In this document: positions 7,466 through 16,591 of the stretch, piece by piece
Layout: every line of letters starts with the position of its first letter
Numbering within the stretch: position 1 is the stretch's first letter
Origin: JAABUE01 sp037440925
GTDB lineage: Bacteria; Chloroflexota; Anaerolineae; Anaerolineales; Villigracilaceae
Assembly: GCA_037440925.1 (NCBI GenBank)
Contig: JBBITF010000011.1
Span: forward strand, 4,512 to 68,511
Direction of reading: 5' to 3'
Length of the DNA stretch: 64,000 bases
The notes under the pieces: model-generated
What the model was told of the DNA's origin: nothing
What the model saw: the letters and a program-made list of their open reading frames with translations, nothing else
The model's database searches: none
Made by a program: the position numbers and the translations under genes

Positions 7466-10400
7466 ATGAACGCAAAGCAACGTGAAAAACATCCCTGGCT
7501 ATATGACATTTTAATCATTGCTGTGCTGGCCATAGCAGCCTTTTTGCGCTTGAACGGCGCAGACTGGGGCGAACTACAACACCAACACCCAGACGAATCC
7601 TTCTTGACCGGTGTGCTGGCCAACCTGCGCGCGCATGAATGCCTGGAAAAAGACCTCATCATCGAAATTTGCCCGCCGGAAAAGCAACGCTGGCTCGGGC
7701 TGGACGATTATTTCGACACTTCCACCTCCACCTTGAACCCGCACAATCGCGGCTTTGCCTTCTTCGTATATGGCACCCTGCCGATGTTCCTCGTTCGCTA
7801 CACGGCAGAACTTATCGGCCAAACAGATTACGGGCAGTTGAAATTGCTCGGCAGGCAATTCTCCGCGCTGGCCGACGTGGGGACGATTTTTCTGTTGTAT
7901 TTGATTGCAGCGCGGCTATACAATCGCCGCACGGCGCTGCTGGCTGCGGCCTTCTCGGCTTTTGCAGTCATGCAAATCCAACAGTCGCACTTCTTCACCA
8001 CCGACCTGTTCGTCAACTTGTTCTCCTTTCTGGCAATCTACTTTGCGGTGTTGATTGTAGAGAATAGAGAACAGAGAGTAGAGAGCAGTGAGGAGAAAGT
8101 AGAGAGTGGGCAACTCACCTCTCCCTCCTCCCACCTCTCCACTCTCCACTCTCCACTCTTTACTCTCTACTCTCTACTCTCTAATCCTCTTTGCCTCTTG
8201 AGCATTGGCTTTGGCCTTTCCTTTGGTATGGCGCTGGCCTCAAAGGTCAACATCTACCCGCTGGCGCTCTTGCTGCCCGCTGCATTCTTACTAAGGCACT
8301 TCACGACCGAACGCAAAGAACAAACCACTGATCAAAAGCCGCCAAGCGAACCAAAAGAACAGCCATCAGCCGCCCGCTTTCTGCAATCACTGGTCACTGA
8401 TCACTGGTCACTGCGAAGTCCCCGAAGGGGAGTCACTGTTTGCCTGGTGCTAGGCGGCCTGGCAACCTTTCTAGCCTTCCGCGTCTTCCAGCCGTATGCC
8501 TTCGACGGCCTGCTTCCCAACCAGCAATGGCTAAACAATATCGCCGAACAGCGCGTGCAGGCGCGCGGCGACGCCGACCTGCCATGGAACCTGCAATGGG
8601 CGCGGCGCACGCACTTGTACTCCTTCACCAACCTGACGGTATGGGGGCTGGGACTGCCCCTGGGCATCCTGGCGTGGGGAGGTTTCCTCATTATGGGATG
8701 GCGCATCTTGCAGGGAGAACGGCGTCACCTGCTGCTGTGGGGTTGGACCGCTTTTTATTTCACCTGGCAATCGCTTCAATTCAATCCAACCATGCGCTAC
8801 CAGTTGCCCATCTACCCTTTGTTGGCGTTGATGGCCGCCTGGGTGGTGTTCGAACCGCTGGACGCCTCATCATCAAACATTGTACATCGCGGATTACGGA
8901 TTACGGCTTACGCATTATCCTCCATCAGCCCGCTCGTTCTGATAGCCACCGCCGCCTGGGCCTTCGCTTTTCATAGCATCTACACTCGCCCAGAAACGCG
9001 CATAGCGGCTTCGGATTGGATTTACCAGAACGTGCCGGCGCCCATCAACCTCCACATCCAACTGGCAGATGGCTCAACCTACAATCAGCCGCTTCCCTTT
9101 CCGGCTGGCGCCGTGATTCAGCCAGGATCACCTTACGAGACCCCCTTCGACGCCCAGCGCGACGGTTTGCTGACCGAAGTGGCGTTGGGCCATTTGGCGG
9201 ACTCGGCCGCCTCGGGTCCACAGACCCTCAGGCTGTTGGTGGCCGAGGAGCCGAATCCTCCCCTTGAACGGACGCTGGCCCTTGCCACGCTAACGGGCAA
9301 TTTTGCCCCCACCGACGACCCGCGAGGCGCCTCAGCGGTCTTGAAATTGCAATCGCCGCTAGAACTCAAAAAAGGTCAGGTCTACTTCCTGCATTTCGAG
9401 ACCAGCGGCGGGGCCTTGACGTTAAGCGGAGCAAACATCGCCAACGAGACCGATTACGACTACCCGCTGCCCTTCCGCACAGAATATGATGGCTTTGGCG
9501 GCCTCTATCGCGGCGACCTGAACTTCCAGGTCTATTGGGATGACAACGCCGATAAACTGACACGCTTTGTCGAAACGCTTGACCAGACCGATTACATCTT
9601 CATCCCCACCAATCACCAGTACGCGCAGATTACCCGCCTGCCAGAGCGGTACCCCCTCACGACCGTCTATTACCGTGAGTTGATTGGCTGCCCTCCAGAA
9701 CGAGACATCATCGAGTGTTACCGCGTGGCCGAGCCGGGCATGTTCCACGGCCGTTTGGGCTTCGACCTGGTAAAGACCTTTACTTCCTACCCAACGCTCG
9801 GCCCCCTGGTCATCAACGACCAAGCCGCTGAGGAAGCGTTCACCTTCTACGACCATCCAAAAGTGCTGGTCTTCCAAAAGCGCGCCGACTACGACCCGGC
9901 GCAAGTGCGAGCCATCTTGAACAGCGTTGACCTGAGCCATGTCGTCCACTTGACGCCGCGCGAGGCCTCACAATACAAATACAAGGACTTGATGCTTTCT
10001 CCAGAACGCTTGGCCGTTCAACGCGCTAACGGAACCTGGTCAGAACTGTTTGATTACGACTGGCTGCAAAACAAGTATCCGTTCCTCGGTCTGCTTCTCT
10101 GGTATGCTTTCATTTTTGTCCTGGGGGCGCTCACGTATCCTCTGCTGCGGCTGGCGCTGCCTGCCCTGGAGGAGCGCAGTTATCCGCTGGCGCGCACGCT
10201 GGGCCTTATCCTCCTGGCCTACTTCCCCTGGCTGCTGGGATCGCTGGGGGTAGTGTACAGCCGGGCAACCATCGGGTGGGTATTGGCCGCCATAGCGGGA
10301 GCAGGTCTGGGTCTGGGTTGGATGCGCAGGCAGCAATTGGCCGCTGAGTGGCAATCTAACCGCCGCTACTTCTTGTTGGTCGAGGCCGTCTTCCTGTCTT

Positions 10401-12454
10401 TCTTCCTGTTCGATTTGCTCATCCGTCTGGGCAATCCCGACTTGTGGCATCCGGCCAGGGGCGGTGAACGTCCAATGGATTTTTCGTACCTCAACGCCGT
10501 CTTGAAAAGCGCCACCTTCCCGCCGTATGACCCCTGGTTTGCGGGCGGGTACATCAACTATTATTACTACGGTTTCGTGCTGGTCGGCACCCCGGTCAAA
10601 TGGTTGGGCATCGTGCCTTCGATTGCTTACAACTTTTTGCTGCCAACCTGGTTTGCTCTGACAGCCGTGAACGCTTTTGCAGTGGGGTACAATCTCCTAA
10701 AAAGCCCCGCTCAGCGGCCTGTTTTGCCCGCCCTGGCCGGCCTATCCGCTGCGCTACTGATGACGGCGCTAGGCAACCTGGGGACGCTCCAGATGATTTT
10801 CCAGGCGCTGGCGCGGATTGCGGCGCCAGATGGCAGCATCACCGATACGCACTTCTTTCAACGGCTGATATGGGCCGCACAAGGACTGTATAAGACGATT
10901 GCCCAAGGCGTGACCTTGCCTATTGGGCGCGGGGAATGGTACTGGAACCCTAGCCGCGTCATCCCGCCAGGCCCCGGCAACGAAATTACCGAATTCCCCT
11001 TCTTCACTTTCTTGTACAGCGACCTGCACGCTCACATGATTGTCATGCCGCTGGCGCTCTTCGTCCTGGCCTGGGCGCTCGGCACACTCCTGGCGCGTGG
11101 GACGTCTTTGCTCTCACTGACCGTAGGCGCGCTGGCAATCGGGGCGCTGTATCCGGCCAACTTGTCCGACATGTACACATACCTGCCAATAGGCCTGACA
11201 GCCCTGGTCTATACGCTCTGGCGCGCCGACGAGCCAGCCTTGCCGCGTTTTCTGCCGGGCGCGTCTCCCTCTGCCAAACGCGTGCTGTGGATGGCTCTCA
11301 GCGCTATGCTGCTACTGGCGCTATCGTTTGGCTTCTATGCTCCCTATCGCGCCGCCTATAGCCAGGCATACAGTAAACTCGACCCCTGGACGGCCAGCCA
11401 GACGCCGCTTACTTCCTATTTTACTCATTGGGGTCTGTTCCTGTTTATCCTCCTTGCCTGGCTGATTTGGGAAACGCGCGAGTGGATGGCAACCACGCCG
11501 GTCTCGGCGCTCGGCAAACTGAAACCTTTCCAATTGCTCATCGAACTGGCATTGGTGCTTTTCTGCGTCGCTTTGCTATACCTGGCCTACCGCAAGGTGT
11601 GGATCGGCTGGATTGCCCTGCCGATGGCCGCCTGGGCAGGACTCTTGCTGCTGCGCCCGCAACTCGCGGATACAAAACGCCTGGCCTTGTTCTGGATCGG
11701 GACGGCACTGGTCATCACGCTGGTCGTGGAACTGGTCACGGTGCGCGGCGATATTGGCCGCATGAACACCATCTTCAAATTCTACTTACAAGCCTGGGCA
11801 TTGCTCTCAGTCAGCGCCGGGGCGGCGTTTGCATGGACGTTATCTGCCGTTCCCCAATGGCATCCACGCTGGCGCAACCTCTGGCAGGGCGGGGTCATTG
11901 CGCTTGTTTCAGGAGCGCTGCTGTTCACCGTCACCGCCACCACTGACAAGGTCAACGACCGCATCAACCCAGATGCGCCGCACTCTCTCGACTCAATGGA
12001 ATACATGGCGCATGCCGAGTATTGGGATTCCCAGACAATGGATCTCAGTCAAGACTACCGCGCCATTCGCTGGATGCAAGACCATGTCACAGGCTCGCCG
12101 GTCATTGTAGAAGCCAACTGCCCCGAATATCGCTGGTGTTCACGCTTCACCATTTACACCGGTCTGCCCGGCGTGGTGGGCTGGAACTGGCACCAGCGCC
12201 AACAGCGCGCCCTCTTGCCACCCAACCTGGTCACCGAGCGGATAGACGCCATCGGCATCTTTTACACCACCACCGATTTGACCTTCGTCCGCGACTTCCT
12301 CACCCGCTATGACGTGCGCTATATCGTCGTTGGCCAACTGGAAACCATCTATTACTCTGGCGAGGGACTGGCAAAATTCCAACAACTCGATGGCAGGCTA
12401 TGGAAATCCGTTTACCACGACGCCCAAACAACCATCTACGAAGTCCTGCCTTGA
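7466..12454 (+). CDS. GT39-like domain fused to a Chlor_Arch_YYY (DUF2298) domain
   Basis: 1662 residues. Residues about 10-460 are GT39-like: a first helix, then the acidic loop motif LQHQHPDESF, then many helices. Residues about 520-860 are mainly extracytoplasmic beta-rich sequence. From about 870 to the end is a second multi-helix region with the family hallmark INYYYYGFV (about residue 1031), NEITEFPFFTFLYSDLHAHM, and a C-terminal GRMNTIFKFYLQAW motif, which marks it as Chlor_Arch_YYY/DUF2298. That family has no proven function. The fusion with a glycosyltransferase supports a role in polyprenyl-linked sugar transfer. Two small repeats enter the gene in frame: a heptamer hairpin (8057-8184) and a second tract (8387-8438). 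A shorter ACG-heptamer run lies at 8891-8918. Confidence 0.88.
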   Translation: MNAKQREKHPWLYDILIIAVLAIAAFLRLNGADWGELQHQHPDESFLTGVLANLRAHECLEKDLIIEICPPEKQRWLGLDDYFDTSTSTLNPHNRGFAFFVYGTLPMFLVRYTAELIGQTDYGQLKLLGRQFSALADVGTIFLLYLIAARLYNRRTALLAAAFSAFAVMQIQQSHFFTTDLFVNLFSFLAIYFAVLIVENREQRVESSEEKVESGQLTSPSSHLSTLHSPLFTLYSLLSNPLCLLSIGFGLSFGMALASKVNIYPLALLLPAAFLLRHFTTERKEQTTDQKPPSEPKEQPSAARFLQSLVTDHWSLRSPRRGVTVCLVLGGLATFLAFRVFQPYAFDGLLPNQQWLNNIAEQRVQARGDADLPWNLQWARRTHLYSFTNLTVWGLGLPLGILAWGGFLIMGWRILQGERRHLLLWGWTAFYFTWQSLQFNPTMRYQLPIYPLLALMAAWVVFEPLDASSSNIVHRGLRITAYALSSISPLVLIATAAWAFAFHSIYTRPETRIAASDWIYQNVPAPINLHIQLADGSTYNQPLPFPAGAVIQPGSPYETPFDAQRDGLLTEVALGHLADSAASGPQTLRLLVAEEPNPPLERTLALATLTGNFAPTDDPRGASAVLKLQSPLELKKGQVYFLHFETSGGALTLSGANIANETDYDYPLPFRTEYDGFGGLYRGDLNFQVYWDDNADKLTRFVETLDQTDYIFIPTNHQYAQITRLPERYPLTTVYYRELIGCPPERDIIECYRVAEPGMFHGRLGFDLVKTFTSYPTLGPLVINDQAAEEAFTFYDHPKVLVFQKRADYDPAQVRAILNSVDLSHVVHLTPREASQYKYKDLMLSPERLAVQRANGTWSELFDYDWLQNKYPFLGLLLWYAFIFVLGALTYPLLRLALPALEERSYPLARTLGLILLAYFPWLLGSLGVVYSRATIGWVLAAIAGAGLGLGWMRRQQLAAEWQSNRRYFLLVEAVFLSFFLFDLLIRLGNPDLWHPARGGERPMDFSYLNAVLKSATFPPYDPWFAGGYINYYYYGFVLVGTPVKWLGIVPSIAYNFLLPTWFALTAVNAFAVGYNLLKSPAQRPVLPALAGLSAALLMTALGNLGTLQMIFQALARIAAPDGSITDTHFFQRLIWAAQGLYKTIAQGVTLPIGRGEWYWNPSRVIPPGPGNEITEFPFFTFLYSDLHAHMIVMPLALFVLAWALGTLLARGTSLLSLTVGALAIGALYPANLSDMYTYLPIGLTALVYTLWRADEPALPRFLPGASPSAKRVLWMALSAMLLLALSFGFYAPYRAAYSQAYSKLDPWTASQTPLTSYFTHWGLFLFILLAWLIWETREWMATTPVSALGKLKPFQLLIELALVLFCVALLYLAYRKVWIGWIALPMAAWAGLLLLRPQLADTKRLALFWIGTALVITLVVELVTVRGDIGRMNTIFKFYLQAWALLSVSAGAAFAWTLSAVPQWHPRWRNLWQGGVIALVSGALLFTVTATTDKVNDRINPDAPHSLDSMEYMAHAEYWDSQTMDLSQDYRAIRWMQDHVTGSPVIVEANCPEYRWCSRFTIYTGLPGVVGWNWHQRQQRALLPPNLVTERIDAIGIFYTTTDLTFVRDFLTRYDVRYIVVGQLETIYYSGEGLAKFQQLDGRLWKSVYHDAQTTIYEVLP
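8057..8184. repeat. In-frame heptamer inverted repeat inside the DUF2298 fusion gene
   Basis: The left arm (8057-8110) is a run of GTAGAGA-like heptamers (GTAGAGA, ATAGAGA, ACAGAGA, GTAGAGA...). The right arm (8133-8184) is the complementary series TCTCCAC/TCTCTAC. Together they form a long imperfect hairpin. It is translated as a polar, Ser/Glu- and Ser/Leu-rich insert (VENREQRVESS...LYSLLSN) within a membrane region, and the reading frame stays open on both sides. Confidence 0.85.
8387..8438. repeat. In-frame TCACTGN heptamer tract
   Basis: TCACTGG, TCACTGA, TCACTGG, TCACTGC in direct succession, followed by a CCCC-GAA-GGGG mini-hairpin and another TCACTG. The tract is translated without interrupting the frame (QSLVTDHWSLRSPRRG). 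The same building plan is seen between genes at 5113-5149. Confidence 0.7.
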
Positions 12455-12455
12455 G

Positions 12456-12590
12456 TTACGCATTACGTTTTACGTTTTACGTTTTACGTTTCACGCATCA
12501 CGTTTTACGTTTTACGTTTCACGCATCACGTTCCACGCATTACGCTTTACGTTTCACGCATCACGCATCACGATTTACGCATCACGTTTT
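12456..12590. repeat. ACGNNNN heptamer array
   Basis: About 19 consecutive 7-nt units, each with ACG at a fixed place (ACGTTTT, ACGTTTC, ACGCATC...). It fills most of the gap between the DUF2298 fusion gene (stop 12454) and the DUF952 gene. Three unit types recur (TTTT, TTTC, CATC tails). Unlike a microsatellite, the variable four bases differ between units while the period is strictly kept. Confidence 0.9.
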
Positions 12591-12665
12591 ACCCACTCCA
12601 TCCGCCTCACCTCAACACCCAACCTAACGCCTGACGCCCGCGCCCTTGAACCCGGAACTTGAAAA

Positions 12666-13046
12666 TTGGCACTCGACACCCCTATCCTCCATCTCGCTTC
12701 CCGCTCCGCCTGGCTTGCCGCCGTTGAACAAGGCATATACCGCCCCGATAGTTTGGCGACCGAGGGCTTCATCCACTGTTCTACCCCCTCGCAAATCGTA
12801 GAAGTCGCCAACGCTTTCTATCGCGGGCAAAGTGGACTGGTCTTACTGGTCATTGAACCGGCGCGCTTGACCAGCCGGCTCAAGTGGGAGCCGCCCGCCG
12901 AACCCGCCCCCTCCCACGCGCGCGCCCAAGACCTCTTCCCGCACATTTACGGGCCGCTCGATCTGCACGCCGTGACCAAAGTCATTCCCTTCGAGCCAGC
13001 CGCAGATGGGACATTCTCGCTTCCTGCGGGTAAATTGCAGATATAA
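12666..13046 (+). CDS. DUF952 domain protein
   Basis: 126 residues covering the whole DUF952 domain: ILHLASRSAWLAAVEQGIY, then LATEGFIHCSTPSQIVEVAN, LLVIEPARLTSRLKWEPP and FPHIYGPLDLHAVTKVIPF. The domain resembles an ADP-ribosyltransferase-like fold with the conserved GFIHCS signature. Biochemical function is unproven. The start chosen is TTG at 12666, because the conserved N-terminal strand begins about 7 residues later and no ATG is available. The stop overlaps the TATAAT box of the next gene. Confidence 0.85.
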   Translation: MALDTPILHLASRSAWLAAVEQGIYRPDSLATEGFIHCSTPSQIVEVANAFYRGQSGLVLLVIEPARLTSRLKWEPPAEPAPSHARAQDLFPHIYGPLDLHAVTKVIPFEPAADGTFSLPAGKLQI

Positions 13047-13047
13047 T
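13042..13047 (+). promoter_or_regulatory. -10 box (TATAAT) 7 nt before the MNT start
   Basis: A perfect TATAAT ends 7 nt before the ATG at 13055, so the transcript would begin at or very near the start codon (leaderless). No convincing -35 is visible. Confidence 0.55.
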
Positions 13048-13054
13048 TCAAAAC

Positions 13055-13426
13055 ATGGAAATTCCTTCCGCTTTTATTGTCCCCCCTGTCAACAAGCGCA
13101 AGCGCATTCCAATGCGAACCATCCGCGCAATTGTAAAACATATTGCCGAAAAATTCGATCCTGAGAAAATCATCCTTTTTGGTTCATATGCCTATGGAAA
13201 ACCAACGGCATGGAGCGACATTGATTTATTGGTCATCATGGATGCGCCCAAAGAAGAATTGGAAACGTCACTTGCAATTAGGAAATCACTCCCATTAATC
13301 ACATTTGGATTGGATATCGTGGTACGCTCGAAGGAGGTCATCGAAAAACGCAAAAAATTGGGCGATTGGTTCTTGATTGACGCTACCGAAAAGGGAAAAG
13401 TGCTATATGAACGAGATCGCCAGTGA
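13055..13426 (+). CDS. MNT-type nucleotidyltransferase (antitoxin of a broken MNT/HEPN pair)
   Basis: 123 residues. The polymerase-beta-like core has the GS-x10-D-x-D signature: FGSYAYGKPTAWSDIDLLVI (about residues 43-62), as in MntA antitoxins, which AMPylate and neutralise HEPN (HepT) toxins. The sequence is AT-richer and more Lys/Ile-rich than the surrounding glycosylation genes, suggesting transfer. The partner HEPN gene begins at 13407 inside the 3' end of this gene (20-nt overlap), as usual for the pair, but only its first ~33 codons remain. The gene itself looks complete. Confidence 0.85.
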   Translation: MEIPSAFIVPPVNKRKRIPMRTIRAIVKHIAEKFDPEKIILFGSYAYGKPTAWSDIDLLVIMDAPKEELETSLAIRKSLPLITFGLDIVVRSKEVIEKRKKLGDWFLIDATEKGKVLYERDRQ

Positions 13427-13598
13427 GTGGATCGTCAAAGCCGACAATGATTATTTTAGCGCCGACATACTCTTGCACACGGGAGAAGTCCCCATTATTG
13501 ATACCGCATGGACGCGGTTGATGTCGCCGTGTGGGAAGGTCAACCGGCCGGGGCGCTTTCCAGTTTCCCTGGCTGGCAATTCCATCGTCGCGAACTGA
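13407..13598 (+). pseudogene. HEPN toxin fragment (5' end only)
   Basis: Starts MNEIASEWIVKADNDYFSAD, the typical first helix of a HEPN-domain protein, and overlaps the MNT gene. After about residue 33 (near 13505) the frame leaves HEPN-like sequence and runs into the antisense-like reading of the neighbouring GNAT gene, stopping at 13598. The Rx4HxY catalytic motif is missing, so no active toxin can be made. A deletion joined this fragment to a truncated GNAT gene. Confidence 0.75.
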
Positions 13599-13957
13599 TG
13601 ATCGGGCTGGGCCTGCTGCGAGTATGCGGCCTGCGGGACGTGATGCGTTTATCCGTGCGCGCCCTTGTCATTGCAAACGGTGTGGAAACATATCGTGACG
13701 AATATTATCTTGCAAACATGGCGGTTTTCCCCAATTTCCAGGGACGCGGGATCGGTTCTGCGTTATTATCCCGCGCCGAACAAAAGGCAAAGGAAGCCGG
13801 CTTGCGGAAATGCTCACTGATCGTAGACCTCGAAAATTACGCCGCTCAGCGGTGGTACGATCGCTTTGGGTATCGCGTGGTCATGACCAAGACCTACCCT
13901 GGCGCAGCAGGAGATGCACATGCCGGATATCATCGCATGGTCAAGGATTTGAATTGA
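13508..13957 (+). CDS. GNAT N-acetyltransferase, probably N-terminally truncated
   Basis: 149 residues. The acetyl-CoA binding loop is NMAVFPNFQGRGIGSALLSRAEQKA split at about residues 69-93 (signature Q-x-x-G-x-G/A as QGRGIGSA), followed by the C-terminal LIVDLENYAAQRWYDRFGYRVV typical of RimI-like enzymes. The first residues (DVAVWEGQPAGALSSF) look like the middle of a GNAT domain rather than its start. The 5' part seems to be lost at the junction with the HEPN fragment near 13505. It ends 1 nt before the DUF2298 gene. Activity is uncertain. Confidence 0.7.
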   Translation: MDAVDVAVWEGQPAGALSSFPGWQFHRRELMIGLGLLRVCGLRDVMRLSVRALVIANGVETYRDEYYLANMAVFPNFQGRGIGSALLSRAEQKAKEAGLRKCSLIVDLENYAAQRWYDRFGYRVVMTKTYPGAAGDAHAGYHRMVKDLN

Positions 13958-13958
13958 T

Positions 13959-16568
13959 ATGACCTGGTTTCTTTCCTGGTACCTGATTATCGCCTTGCTG
14001 GGCTGGCTGGCTTTCCCCATCGCCTGGCGATTGTTCCCGGCGCTCCCTGAGCGGGGTTACGCCTTCTCACGGACAATCGGCCTGCTCATCTGGGGTTATG
14101 TTTTCTGGCTGTTCACCTCGCTGGGACTCTCGCAAAATGACGTCGGCGGCTTGCTGCTCGCTCTGCTGGTTTTGGCGCTCCTCAGCCTCTGGGCAATCAA
14201 ACGCCAACACCCTTCGGGTACGATGTCGCAAATCCAAAATCCAAAATCGGAAATCCTCGCTTGGCTCAAGTCCAACCTGCGGTTGGTCGTCCACGTTGAA
14301 GTCTTGTTCCTGGCTGCCTTTGCTTTCCTGGCCTTTGTACGCGCCAGCAACCCAGAGTTGACCAGCGCCGAAAAACCCATGGAGTTGATGTTCATCAATT
14401 CTATCCTGCGCTCGCCGACCTTTCCGCCGCGCGACGGCTGGCTCTCCGGTTATGCCATTTCGTATTATCACTTCGGCTATATCATGGCCGCCATGCTCGC
14501 CAAATTGAGCGGCACGCCCGGCAGCGCGGCGCACAACCTGATGACGGCGCTCATCTTTGGCTTAGGCGCGGTCAGCGCGTATGGCATCCTCTATAACCTG
14601 CTCGGGCTGCGCCAACCTCAGGTCGAAAACAACGCCGCATCGTCCAATACGAACTACGGATCACACAGTACGCACTACGCAACACGGAACACGCGATACG
14701 CCTTCCTCGCCCCCCTCTTCCTGCTGCTCATTTCCAACCTCGAAGGCTTCCTCGAACTCCTGCACCGGCGCGGCTTGTTCTGGAAGTTTGGCGCAGATGG
14801 CAGCGTCACTTCCGCCTTTTGGACCTGGCTAGACATCAAAGATTTACGTGATCCGCCCCTCCAGCCGCTGGGTTGGGCGCCTGACCGCTACCTGTGGTGG
14901 TGGCGTGCCTCGCGCGTCGTCCAAGACTACGACTTGAGCGGAGGCTTCCAAGAGATCATTGACGAATTTCCCTTCTTCTCCTTCCTGCACGCCGACTTGC
15001 ATCCGCACGTGCTGGCCATTCCCTTTGGCTTGTTGGCAATCGGAGTTGCCCTGCACATTTACCTGGGCGGCTGGCGGGAACGGACGAACTTATTGGGGTT
15101 TTCGCTCCACATCTCGAAAACCGGCCTGCTGTTCACGGCGCTGACGCTGGGCGGCCTGGCCTTCCTCAACACATGGGATATCCTCACAGCGGCGGCGCTG
15201 ACGCTGGGAGCGTATGTTCTGGCTCGGGTCGCGGAAACAGGCTGGGGCTGGGAAAGAAGCGAAGAGGCGCTCACGTTCGGCCTGCTACTGACTCTGTTGT
15301 CGGTCATCTTCTATCTGCCGTTCTACCTCGGCTTTTCCTCCCAATTGGGCGGCATTTTGCCCAACCTGGTCTACCCCACGCGCGGAGCGCACCTGTGGGT
15401 CATGTTTGGGACGTTGTGGCTGCCCTTATTGGCCTACTTGCTCTATCTCTGGCGAATCGAAAAATATCCCGCCAACGGACGCCTGGCGCTGGGACTTTCG
15501 CTTGGGCTGACATTCCTTTTGTGGGGATTGTCCTGGCTGCTTGGCTGGGGCATTTCGCTGGCCTCGCCCGACACAGGCGCGTTGTTCCTCCAACAACAGA
15601 ATATGCCCGACCTGGCGTCATTGTTCCAGGCCGCCACCCAGAAACGCCTGGCCTCTATCGGCGGTCTGTTGACCTTGCTCATCCTGTTGACTGCGGCGCT
15701 CGGCTTCTTACTGGGAAAACGAGACAAAAGCAGCCTCGAAAACCTGGAAGACAATCCTGCTGTTAACTCGCCTGTTGCACCCGTCACATTTACCCTCTTG
15801 CTGATCGTATTGGGCGCGCTGCTCGTCATTGGACCCGAATTTCTCTACCTACGCGACCTGTTTGGCACGCGCATCAACACCATTTTCAAGTTCTACTACC
15901 AGGCCTGGATGGTGTGGAGTCTTGCGGCCGCCTATGGATGGGTCATTTTGCTGAAAAACCTGCACGGCCTGGGGGCTGTCATTGTGCGCGTCGCCCTGGC
16001 AGCCCTGCTGCTGGTAGGACTAACATACCCTGTTTTTGGTCTTTCGACCCGCACCAACAACTTTCAACTAGAGCATGCCTGGTCGCTGTGGAACGAAATC
16101 CGCATCAGCGAGGCCGACCTGCGCGAGGCATATCGCCAGGAACTGAAAGGCCTCTGGACGCTCGATTACTTCGATTACGTCGCGCGCGACAACCCCGATG
16201 AGGCAGAAGCCCTGCGCTGGCTGCAAAGTGCGCCTGACGGCGTAGTAGCGGAAGCGATTGGCGGCAGTTACAGCAACTACGGGCGCGTCTCTGCTTACAC
16301 TGGCCTCCCCACCGTCTTGGGCTGGCCATTTCATGAATACCAGTGGCGCGGCACATTCTCCATACAAGGCGCGCGCGAGGCCGATATCAAAACGCTCTAC
16401 GTCACCCCCGATTGGCAAACGGCCAAAGAAATACTCGACCGCTACCACATTCGCTATGTCTACGTGGGCAGTCTGGAACGTTTCGAGCCGCTGAACGAAG
16501 AAAAATTTCGCCTCTTCCTCGGCGTCGCTTTCCAAAACGGAAGCGTGACCATTTACGAAGTACCTTGA
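13959..16568 (+). CDS. Chlor_Arch_YYY (DUF2298) membrane protein
   Basis: 869 residues, a length typical of the single-domain class of this family (700-900). Very hydrophobic, with many membrane helices. Family motifs: SGYAISYYHFGYIMAAML (about residue 165; the YYY motif appears as YYHFG), IIDEFPFFSFLHADLHPHVLA (about 335), and TRINTIFKFYYQAWMVWSL (about 630). The same three motifs occur in the C-terminal half of the protein at 7466-12454, so the genes are paralogues. The C-terminal ~120 residues are extracytoplasmic. An in-frame ACG-heptamer tract at 14649-14700 encodes the Asn/Thr/Tyr-rich stretch near residue 235. Likely works with the flanking GT39 enzymes; the reaction is unknown. Confidence 0.88.
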   Translation: MTWFLSWYLIIALLGWLAFPIAWRLFPALPERGYAFSRTIGLLIWGYVFWLFTSLGLSQNDVGGLLLALLVLALLSLWAIKRQHPSGTMSQIQNPKSEILAWLKSNLRLVVHVEVLFLAAFAFLAFVRASNPELTSAEKPMELMFINSILRSPTFPPRDGWLSGYAISYYHFGYIMAAMLAKLSGTPGSAAHNLMTALIFGLGAVSAYGILYNLLGLRQPQVENNAASSNTNYGSHSTHYATRNTRYAFLAPLFLLLISNLEGFLELLHRRGLFWKFGADGSVTSAFWTWLDIKDLRDPPLQPLGWAPDRYLWWWRASRVVQDYDLSGGFQEIIDEFPFFSFLHADLHPHVLAIPFGLLAIGVALHIYLGGWRERTNLLGFSLHISKTGLLFTALTLGGLAFLNTWDILTAAALTLGAYVLARVAETGWGWERSEEALTFGLLLTLLSVIFYLPFYLGFSSQLGGILPNLVYPTRGAHLWVMFGTLWLPLLAYLLYLWRIEKYPANGRLALGLSLGLTFLLWGLSWLLGWGISLASPDTGALFLQQQNMPDLASLFQAATQKRLASIGGLLTLLILLTAALGFLLGKRDKSSLENLEDNPAVNSPVAPVTFTLLLIVLGALLVIGPEFLYLRDLFGTRINTIFKFYYQAWMVWSLAAAYGWVILLKNLHGLGAVIVRVALAALLLVGLTYPVFGLSTRTNNFQLEHAWSLWNEIRISEADLREAYRQELKGLWTLDYFDYVARDNPDEAEALRWLQSAPDGVVAEAIGGSYSNYGRVSAYTGLPTVLGWPFHEYQWRGTFSIQGAREADIKTLYVTPDWQTAKEILDRYHIRYVYVGSLERFEPLNEEKFRLFLGVAFQNGSVTIYEVP
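14649..14700. repeat. In-frame ACGNNNN heptamer tract in the DUF2298 gene
   Basis: Seven to eight units with ACG at 7-nt spacing (ACGAACT, ACGGATC, ACACAGT, ACGCACT, ACGCAAC, ACGGAAC, ACGCGAT). It encodes NYGSHSTHYATRNTRYA between two membrane helices. The unit plan matches the intergenic array at 12456-12590. Confidence 0.8.
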
Positions 16569-16591
16569 ACGATTTTTGCAAGGAACAACTC

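Noticed and set aside
12456..12590. Possible CRISPR array
   Set aside because: Units are 7 nt with no spacers; no cas genes occur in the window.
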